Both the position numbers and the translations under genes were made by a program. From Oscillospiraceae bacterium (GTDB taxonomy: Bacteria; Bacillota; Clostridia; Oscillospirales; Ruminococcaceae): 5,044 nt of DNA. The notes beneath the pieces were generated by a model, which saw only the letters and a list, made by a program, of their open reading frames with translations, was not told where the DNA came from and did no database searches. The stretch lies in assembly GCA_900762805.1 (NCBI GenBank), contig CAAFHY010000255.1:1-5044 (forward strand), read 5' to 3'. Below, in pieces: positions 1 to 5,044 of the stretch (position 1 is the stretch's first letter; the number at the start of each line of letters is the position of its first letter).

Positions 1-1453
1 CACGCTGTTCGGCGCCCGCCCGCCCAAGGGGCAGGAGCTGGACGACCACTATTTCGGCGCCATCAAGCCGCGCGTGCAGGCTTTTATGGATGACCTCAAC
101 GAGGAGCTCTGGAAGCTTGGCGTGCTGGCCAAGACCGAGCATAATGAGGTGGCTCCGGCCCAGCACGAGCTGGCCCCCATCTTCACCACCACCAATATCG
201 CCACCGACCACAACCAGCTGACGATGGAGATCATGCAGAAGGTGGCGCTGCGCCACGGTCTGGTCTGCCTGCTGCACGAGAAGCCGTTTGCGGGCGTCAA
301 CGGTTCGGGCAAGCACAACAACTGGTCGATGTCCACCAACACCGGCGTCAACCTGCTGTCGCCCGGCGAAACGCCGCATGAGAACGCCCAGTTTTTGCTG
401 TTCCTCGTTGCTGTCATCAAGGCGGTAGACGATTTTCAGGACCTGCTGCGCGCCAGCGTGGCAACGGCCGGCAACGACCACCGGCTGGGCGCCAACGAAG
501 CGCCGCCGGCTGTTGTGTCGATGTTCCTCGGCGACGAGCTGACCGCTGTGCTGGAGTCTATCGAGAAGGACGCGCCCTACAGCGCCGCCGAAAAGACGGT
601 CATGAAGCTGGGCGTCCACGCGCTGCCGCGCTTCACCCGCGACACCACCGACCGCAACCGCACCTCGCCCTTTGCCTTTACCGGCAACAAGTTCGAGTTC
701 CGTATGCTCGGTTCAGCCAATTCCATTGCCTGCACCAACGCCATGCTCAACGCCGCCGTCGCCCATTCGCTGCGCCAGTTTGCCGATGAGCTGGAGGGGG
801 CCGCCAGCTTCGAGGCGGCGCTGCACGATCTTATCAAGCGCAGCATCACCGAGCATAAGCGCATCATCTTTAACGGCAACGGCTATGACGACGCCTGGAT
901 CAAGGAGGCCACCGGCAAGCGCGGCCTGCTCAACCTGCGCACGACGCCCGACTGCCTGCCGGCGCTCATCGAGCCGAAGAACGTCGCCATGCTGACGGGC
1001 ATGCGGGTCTACACGCAGCCGGAGCTGCGCGCCCGCTATGAGATCCTCATGGAGAACTACTGCAAAACGGTCACCATTGAGGCCAATACCATGACCGATA
1101 TGGCGCGCGGCATGATCCTGCCGGCCATCGAGGCCTACGCCGGCGATGTCGCCTCGGCGGGCGCTGCCAAGCGGGCGCTGCTGCCTGATGCCCGCTGCGG
1201 CTACGAGACGCGGCTGGTCGAGCGGCTGACGGGCCTGACCGCTGCCATTGAGCTTCGCACCGGTGAGCTGGAAAACGCCCTCATCGCCCTGCACGAAGCG
1301 GGCGATGCGACGGCCGAGGCCGGCGGCATCCGCGACAGCATCCTGCCCAAGATGGCCGAGCTGCGCGCCGTGTGCGACGAGGCCGAGACGGTCACGGCCA
1401 AGGGATACTGGCCGCTTCCCTCCTACAGCGAGCTGCTGTTCGGGGTCAAATAA
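1..1453 (+). CDS. glnN: Glutamine synthetase type III (GSIII), 5'-truncated by the window edge
   Basis: This enzyme joins ammonia to glutamate using ATP to form glutamine in the cytoplasm. Reading starts in frame at base 2 and gives 483 residues before the TAA stop. The family is usually about 700 residues, so roughly 215 N-terminal residues lie outside the window. Family hallmarks, numbered in this fragment, are HNEVAP at 47-52, the nucleotide/metal-site segment NGSGKHNNWS at 100-109, RLGANEAPP at 161-169 and RTSPFAFTGNKFEFRMLGS at 220-238. From about residue 300 the sequence is helical and alanine/glutamate-rich, as in the GSIII C-terminal domain. The pattern is that of GSIII, not the shorter GSI or GSII. 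A GTG at base 74 can open a frame but lies inside conserved sequence and is not the start. A terminator follows 12 bases after the stop, so this gene ends its transcript. Annotations often use glnA for this gene. No frameshift or missing key residue is seen. Confidence 0.95.
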   Translation, partial: TLFGARPPKGQELDDHYFGAIKPRVQAFMDDLNEELWKLGVLAKTEHNEVAPAQHELAPIFTTTNIATDHNQLTMEIMQKVALRHGLVCLLHEKPFAGVNGSGKHNNWSMSTNTGVNLLSPGETPHENAQFLLFLVAVIKAVDDFQDLLRASVATAGNDHRLGANEAPPAVVSMFLGDELTAVLESIEKDAPYSAAEKTVMKLGVHALPRFTRDTTDRNRTSPFAFTGNKFEFRMLGSANSIACTNAMLNAAVAHSLRQFADELEGAASFEAALHDLIKRSITEHKRIIFNGNGYDDAWIKEATGKRGLLNLRTTPDCLPALIEPKNVAMLTGMRVYTQPELRARYEILMENYCKTVTIEANTMTDMARGMILPAIEAYAGDVASAGAAKRALLPDARCGYETRLVERLTGLTAAIELRTGELENALIALHEAGDATAEAGGIRDSILPKMAELRAVCDEAETVTAKGYWPLPSYSELLFGVK

Positions 1454-1465
1454 ACATTTCAGGCG

Positions 1466-1523
1466 CGGTCGGCGCGCAGGAGCCTTTGTTTTTACCGCAA
1501 GCTCCCCCGCGCCGGCCGTTTTT
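1466..1523 (+). terminator. Intrinsic (Rho-independent) terminator after glutamine synthetase
   Basis: The 5' arm at about 1466-1483 pairs with the 3' arm at 1501-1518. There are ten or more G+C-rich pairs including one G-U, then a 2x2 mismatch (1477-1478 against 1506-1507), then five more pairs (GGAGC/GCTCC). The 17-base loop is T-rich. Five T's (1519-1523) follow the 3' arm directly. It begins 12 bases after the glutamine synthetase stop codon, so it should end that transcript and insulate glmS from it, fully or partly. Confidence 0.85.
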
Positions 1524-1539
1524 GAGCATCAACTCTTGC

Positions 1540-1548
1540 AAGGAAAGG
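1540..1548 (+). promoter_or_regulatory. Likely ribosome binding site of glmS
   Basis: The purine run AAGGAAAGG is the only Shine-Dalgarno-like sequence before the glmS ATG. It ends 14 bases before the ATG, longer than the usual 5-10, so initiation may be moderate. The start is still secure because the encoded protein must begin Met-Cys for the catalytic cysteine to become N-terminal. Confidence 0.55.
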
Positions 1549-1562
1549 AAAAATAAGTTACA

Positions 1563-3389
1563 ATGTGTGGGATCGTTGGATTTACCGGCCAGCAGGCGGC
1601 AGCGCCGCTGCTGCTGGAGGGACTGAAAAGGCTGGAATACCGCGGCTATGATTCGGCGGGCATTGCCGTCATAGGGCCGGAGGGCATCACGCTCGACAAG
1701 ACCAGCGGCCGTATCGCCAATCTGTGCGAAAAGACCGAAAACGGCGCCGCCGTCCCCGGCAGCACCGGCATTGGGCACACCCGCTGGGCCACTCACGGCG
1801 CCCCGACCGACTGCAACGCCCATCCGCATATGAGCAACGACGGCCGCTTTGCCGTCGTCCACAACGGCATCATCGAAAACTATGCCGCGCTGCGCGAGGA
1901 GCTGATGGCCCGCGGCTACCGCTTCTTCAGCCAGACCGATACCGAGGTCGTGGTGCATCTCATCGAGATGTATTACACCGGCGATCTCAAGACGGCGGTC
2001 ATGAAAACGGTTTCGCGTCTGGAGGGGTCCTATGCGCTGGGCATCCTCTGCACCGACTGCCCCGATACGCTGTTCGTGGCACGCGAGCACAGCCCGCTCA
2101 TCCTCGGCGTCGGCGTCGGCGAGAACTTTTTTGCCTCCGACGTCACGGCGCTGGTATCCTACACCAAGAACGCCATCTATCTTGACGACGGCGAATTCGC
2201 CGCGCTGACCCCCGACCGTATCACCGTTTTCGACTGCACCGGCCGCGCCGTTGACAAGCCGGTCAGCCGCATCACATGGGATATCGAGGCTGCCGAAAAG
2301 GGCGGCTACGAGCATTTCATGCTCAAGGAGATCATGGAGCAGCCCCGTGCTGTCAAGGCGGCGCTGGCACCCCGCCTCAAGGGCGGCGACATCGTGCTTG
2401 ACGATTTCTCGCTGACTGACGACGAGCTGCGCGGTATCAGCAAGATCATCATCACCGCCTGCGGCTCTGCCTATTATGCCGGCTGCGCCGGACGCTACGC
2501 CATTGAGGCGCTGTGCCGCATTCCTGTCGAGGTCGAGCTGGCCAGCGAGCTGCGCTATGCCGACCCCATCATTGACCGGCAGACGCTGCTCATCGTGCTG
2601 TCACAGTCGGGCGAAACGGCTGACACCATCGCCGCGCTGCGCGAGTGCCGGCGCTTGGGCGCGAAAAGCCTCGCCATCGTCAATGTCGTGGGCAGCACCA
2701 TCGCCAAGCTGGCCGACCACACGCTTTATACCTTTGCGGGGCCGGAGATCGCCGTCGCCACCACCAAGGGCTACACCACGCAGCTCGCGGTGCTTTATCT
2801 CTTTGCACTCTACGCCGGCCGCCGGCTCGAACGGGTGGATGATTCCGCCTATGAGCAGCTGCTCGGTGAGCTGAACGCCCTGCCGCAGAAGTTGCAGCAG
2901 ACCATTGACATCAACCATGCGCTGCCATCGCTGGCGCACCGGTACAGCAACTGCCGGTCGGTTTTCTATATCGGGCGCAACACCGACTGGGCCGTCGCGC
3001 TGGAGGGCGCGCTCAAGATGAAGGAGATATCCTATGTTCACGCTGAGGCCTACGCCGCCGGCGAGCTCAAGCACGGCACCATCGCCCTGATCGAGGAGGG
3101 CCGGCCGGTCGTGGCCGTCTGCTGCAATGAACGGCTGCTCGACAAGACCATCAGTAACATCATCGAGCTTAAAGCGCGCGGCGCCAAGGTCACAGCCGTG
3201 GCCTTTCAGGGTGACCGCCGGGCCGTCGCACAGGCTGACGACGTCATCTTCGTGCCCCGGACCTCGCCGCTTTTCTCGGCGGCGCTGTCAGTCGTGCCGC
3301 TTCAGCTGCTGGCCTACTATACGGCCAAAGCAAAGGGCTGCGACATCGACAAGCCCAAAAATCTCGCCAAATCGGTCACAGTGGAATAG
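1563..3389 (+). CDS. glmS: Glutamine--fructose-6-phosphate aminotransferase (isomerizing), GlmS
   Basis: GlmS converts fructose-6-phosphate and glutamine into glucosamine-6-phosphate and glutamate, the first committed step towards UDP-GlcNAc for peptidoglycan; it acts in the cytoplasm. The protein has 608 residues, the normal family length. It begins MCGIVGF, so Met removal exposes the nucleophilic Cys2. The class II glutaminase domain (about 2-220) shows GHTRWATHG (71-79), HNGIIENY (100-107) and Asp126. The linker with GGYEHFMLKEIMEQP (247-261) leads to two SIS sugar-isomerase domains (about 290-420 and 460-595). These carry ACGSAYYAG (299-307), SQSGET (347-352), KGYTTQ (402-407), Glu488, His504 in ELKHG, and the C-terminal tail ending LAKSVTVE with Lys603. 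The phosphate-site segment reads GSA where E. coli GlmS, as I recall it, has GTS; I take this as ordinary family variation. guaA follows after 51 bases without a terminator, suggesting co-transcription. The leader is too short for a glmS ribozyme. Confidence 0.98.
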   Translation: MCGIVGFTGQQAAAPLLLEGLKRLEYRGYDSAGIAVIGPEGITLDKTSGRIANLCEKTENGAAVPGSTGIGHTRWATHGAPTDCNAHPHMSNDGRFAVVHNGIIENYAALREELMARGYRFFSQTDTEVVVHLIEMYYTGDLKTAVMKTVSRLEGSYALGILCTDCPDTLFVAREHSPLILGVGVGENFFASDVTALVSYTKNAIYLDDGEFAALTPDRITVFDCTGRAVDKPVSRITWDIEAAEKGGYEHFMLKEIMEQPRAVKAALAPRLKGGDIVLDDFSLTDDELRGISKIIITACGSAYYAGCAGRYAIEALCRIPVEVELASELRYADPIIDRQTLLIVLSQSGETADTIAALRECRRLGAKSLAIVNVVGSTIAKLADHTLYTFAGPEIAVATTKGYTTQLAVLYLFALYAGRRLERVDDSAYEQLLGELNALPQKLQQTIDINHALPSLAHRYSNCRSVFYIGRNTDWAVALEGALKMKEISYVHAEAYAAGELKHGTIALIEEGRPVVAVCCNERLLDKTISNIIELKARGAKVTAVAFQGDRRAVAQADDVIFVPRTSPLFSAALSVVPLQLLAYYTAKAKGCDIDKPKNLAKSVTVE

Positions 3390-3430
3390 CGGCCGGGCTG
3401 CCTGCCTGACCGCCCGTCAAACCTATTATC

Positions 3431-3437
3431 TGGAGGA
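3431..3437 (+). promoter_or_regulatory. Ribosome binding site of guaA
   Basis: TGGAGGA contains a full GGAGG core at 3432-3436, four bases before the ATG at 3441. The match is strong with slightly tight spacing. It fixes the guaA start, which also gives the expected family N-terminus ([20 protein letters not shown]). The rest of the 51-base glmS-guaA gap shows no convincing promoter and no hairpin followed by a T run. Confidence 0.8.
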
Positions 3438-3440
3438 AGT

Positions 3441-4970
3441 ATGGAAAAGATACTCGTTCTTGACTTCGGCGGTCAGTACAACCAGCTCATCGCGCGCCGC
3501 GTGCGCGAGCAGCACGTCTATGCCGAGGTGCGCGGCTACAACCGGGTAACGCTGGCGGAGATCAGCGCGGCCGGCTATGCCGGCATCATCTTTACGGGCG
3601 GGCCAAACAGCGTCTATGACGAGACGTCCCCTCACTTCGACCGCGGTATCCTGGAGCTTGGCATCCCGGTGCTGGGTATCTGCTACGGCCACCAGCTGCT
3701 GGCTTGGATGGCGGGCGGCGATATCTGCTCGGCCGGCGGCATCAGCGAGTACGGCAAGGTGACGCTTTTTACCGAGGACAGCCCTCTTTTCCACGGCCTG
3801 CCGCAGGAAAGCATCTGCTGGATGAGCCACACCGACTATGTGCGCCGCGCGCCGACCGGCTTCCGCGTCATTGCGCATACCGACAGCTGCCCCTGCGCCG
3901 CCATGAGCTGCGAGGAGCGCCGCCTCTACGGCGTACAGTTCCACCCCGAAGTGACGCATACCGAGTATGGCCGCCGGATGCTGCACAACTTCCTGTTTGA
4001 TATCTGCGGCTGCACCGCCGGCTGGACGATGGAAAACTACTGCCAGACGGCTGTGGCCGACATCCGCCGCAGGGTGGGCGGCGACCGCGTGCTGCTGGCG
4101 CTTTCGGGCGGGGTCGATTCCTCGGTCTGCGCGGCGCTGCTGGCCGAGGCCATCGGCAGCCAGCTCACCTGCGTCTTTGTCGATCACGGCCTCATGCGCA
4201 AGGACGAGGGCGACGAGGTACAGGCGGCCTTTTCAAAGTGGGACATCCATTTTGTGCGCGTCAACGCCGCGGGCCGCTTTTTGAGCAGGCTGGCCGGTGT
4301 GGAGGAGCCGGAGAAAAAGCGGAAGATCATCGGCGAGGAGTTCATCCGCGTTTTTGAGGAGGAAAGCCGCAAGCTCGGCCGCATGGAATATCTGGCGCAG
4401 GGCACGATCTATCCCGACGTCATCGAGTCGGGGCTGGGCGCCAGCGCCACCATCAAGAGCCACCACAATGTCGGCGGGCTGCCTGAGCATGTCGATTTCA
4501 AGGAGATCATCGAGCCGCTGCGTATGCTGTTCAAGGACGAGGTGCGCCAGCTCGGCCGCGAGCTGGGGCTGCCTGAATATCTTGTCATGCGCCAGCCCTT
4601 TCCGGGGCCGGGGCTTGCCATCCGTATTCTCGGCGAAGTGACCGAGGATAAGCTGTTGATCCTGCGCGAGGCCGACGCCATCTTCCGCGCCGAAATGACG
4701 GCCTCCGGCCAGAGCGAGCAGGCCCGGCAGTATTTTGCCGTGCTGACCAACAGCCGCAGCGTCGGCGTTATGGGCGATGCGCGCACCTATGGCTACACCG
4801 TAGCGCTGCGCGCCGTCACGACCGACGATTTCATGACAGCCGACTGGACGCGGCTGCCGTATGAGGTGCTGGAGCGCGCCAGCTCACGCATCACCAACGA
4901 GGTCCCCTCGGTCAGCCGCGTGGTATATGACATCACGAGTAAACCGCCCGCCACGGTGGAGTGGGAATGA
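3441..4970 (+). CDS. guaA: GMP synthase (glutamine-hydrolysing), GuaA
   Basis: GuaA aminates XMP to GMP using ATP and the amide of glutamine, the last step of de novo guanine nucleotide synthesis, in the cytoplasm. The protein has 509 residues, close to the usual 510-525. The class I glutaminase domain (about 1-190) has GGPNSVYD (53-60), the nucleophile Cys81 in GICYGHQ, and His168/Glu170 in QFHPE, completing the triad. The ATP pyrophosphatase domain has the PP-loop SGGVDS (222-227), then [11 protein letters not shown] (320-330) and [15 protein letters not shown] (334-348). The C-terminal dimerisation domain, which also contributes to XMP binding, has [12 protein letters not shown] (384-395), [15 protein letters not shown] (483-497) and the invariant-type end KPPATVEWE (501-509). 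All domains are fused in one chain, the usual bacterial form. It probably shares a transcript with glmS. The stop lies in GAGTGGGAATGA, a stretch known as an integration target in many bacteria, yet the reading frame is intact. Confidence 0.98.
   Translation: MEKILVLDFGGQYNQLIARRVREQHVYAEVRGYNRVTLAEISAAGYAGIIFTGGPNSVYDETSPHFDRGILELGIPVLGICYGHQLLAWMAGGDICSAGGISEYGKVTLFTEDSPLFHGLPQESICWMSHTDYVRRAPTGFRVIAHTDSCPCAAMSCEERRLYGVQFHPEVTHTEYGRRMLHNFLFDICGCTAGWTMENYCQTAVADIRRRVGGDRVLLALSGGVDSSVCAALLAEAIGSQLTCVFVDHGLMRKDEGDEVQAAFSKWDIHFVRVNAAGRFLSRLAGVEEPEKKRKIIGEEFIRVFEEESRKLGRMEYLAQGTIYPDVIESGLGASATIKSHHNVGGLPEHVDFKEIIEPLRMLFKDEVRQLGRELGLPEYLVMRQPFPGPGLAIRILGEVTEDKLLILREADAIFRAEMTASGQSEQARQYFAVLTNSRSVGVMGDARTYGYTVALRAVTTDDFMTADWTRLPYEVLERASSRITNEVPSVSRVVYDITSKPPATVEWE
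4959..4970 (+). other. Candidate attachment site at the 3' end of guaA
   Basis: The last codons and stop of guaA read GAGTGGGAATGA. Genomic islands carrying a tyrosine recombinase often insert at the guaA 3' end and restore these codons (established knowledge). Here the sequence shows only the conserved target and a drop in G+C content just after it. No integrase or second copy is in the window. It may be an occupied site, an empty one, or simply the normal gene end. Confidence 0.3.
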
Positions 4971-5044
4971 TCCCCGAAAGGCTGAAAAGCCTTGAAAATG
5001 CTGGACTTTTTGGTTGCGGAATTGCCCCGTGACAACAAAATGAC
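4971..5044. other. guaA downstream flank with no complete gene
   Basis: These 74 bases have 35 G+C (about 47%), clearly below the adjacent genes. They hold an inverted repeat at 4978-4993, a T5 run at 5007-5011 and a TGAC repeat at the edge. An ATG at 4999 opens a frame (MLDFLVAELPRDNKM) that runs off the window, but it has no good ribosome binding site and matches nothing I recognise. No tRNA or integrase gene is visible. Confidence 0.5.
4978..4993. repeat. Perfect 6-bp inverted repeat with GAAA loop after guaA
   Basis: AAGGCT (4978-4983) and AGCCTT (4988-4993) are exact reverse complements around a GAAA loop, starting 7 bases after the guaA stop. A GNRA-type loop makes this a stable small RNA hairpin. 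It lacks an adjacent T run (the nearest, T5, begins 14 bases later), so it is a poor standard terminator. It could stabilise the 3' end of the transcript, act as a weak terminator, or be part of a recombinase core site. Confidence 0.5.

Noticed and set aside
713..1294. Open frame on the - strand opposite glutamine synthetase
   Set aside because: It lies fully antisense to conserved GSIII sequence and shows no family motif; it is explained by G+C-rich third positions.
74..1453. GTG at base 74 as the true start of a short glutamine synthetase
   Set aside because: The in-frame sequence upstream to base 2 (TLFGARPPKGQELDDHYFG) is itself conserved GSIII sequence, so the gene continues off the left edge.
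1446..2315. Long open frame on the - strand opposite the glmS 5' half
   Set aside because: It lies antisense to the glutaminase domain of a clearly conserved gene and covers the upstream terminator. Its composition is what high-G+C antisense frames give, and it has no recognisable domain.
3389..3412. Possible terminator hairpin between glmS and guaA (GCGG...CCGC)
   Set aside because: The stem is only 4 bp with a large loop and has no following T run; read-through into guaA is more likely.
3426..4187. Long open frame (about 250 codons) on the - strand opposite guaA
   Set aside because: It is a shadow of the conserved GuaA amidotransferase and PP-loop coding sequence, with alanine/arginine-rich low-information sequence and no ribosome binding site context.
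4999..5044. Possible new + strand gene starting at the ATG after guaA
   Set aside because: Only 15 codons are visible, there is no Shine-Dalgarno sequence at suitable spacing, and the peptide is not recognisable, so I do not call it a gene.

Overview
The window is a high-G+C (roughly 60%+) chromosomal stretch carrying three housekeeping genes of nitrogen and nucleotide metabolism, all on the + strand. They are the C-terminal two thirds of a type III glutamine synthetase (bases 1-1453), a complete glmS (1563-3389) and a complete guaA (3441-4970). The type III synthetase, the GGAGG-type ribosome binding site before guaA and the G/C-rich codon use together suggest an anaerobic gut-type Clostridia member, for example Oscillospiraceae/Ruminococcaceae. 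That placement is inference; the genus cannot be fixed from this sequence.

Layout: the left edge cuts the glutamine synthetase inside its catalytic domain. Its stop codon is followed by a strong intrinsic terminator (about 1466-1523). A short leader of about 39 bases then precedes glmS. glmS and guaA are separated by 51 bases with no terminator, so they are probably co-transcribed. After the guaA stop there are 74 bases with no complete gene. This tail contains a perfect 6-bp hairpin with a GAAA loop and a short TGAC repeat at the very edge, and it is clearly less G+C-rich than the genes (35 of 74 bases).

The genes share one theme. Glutamine synthetase makes glutamine. GlmS (class II amidotransferase) and GuaA (class I amidotransferase) both spend its amide nitrogen, on glucosamine-6-phosphate for cell wall precursors and on GMP respectively. 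All catalytic residues that I can check are present, and no gene is broken.

I see no undescribed system inside the window. The most useful lead is at the right edge. The 3' end of guaA is a known integration hotspot for genomic islands and integrative elements, and the composition and small repeats just after its stop would fit an element beginning there. No integrase is visible, so this remains a hypothesis that depends on the sequence beyond base 5044.
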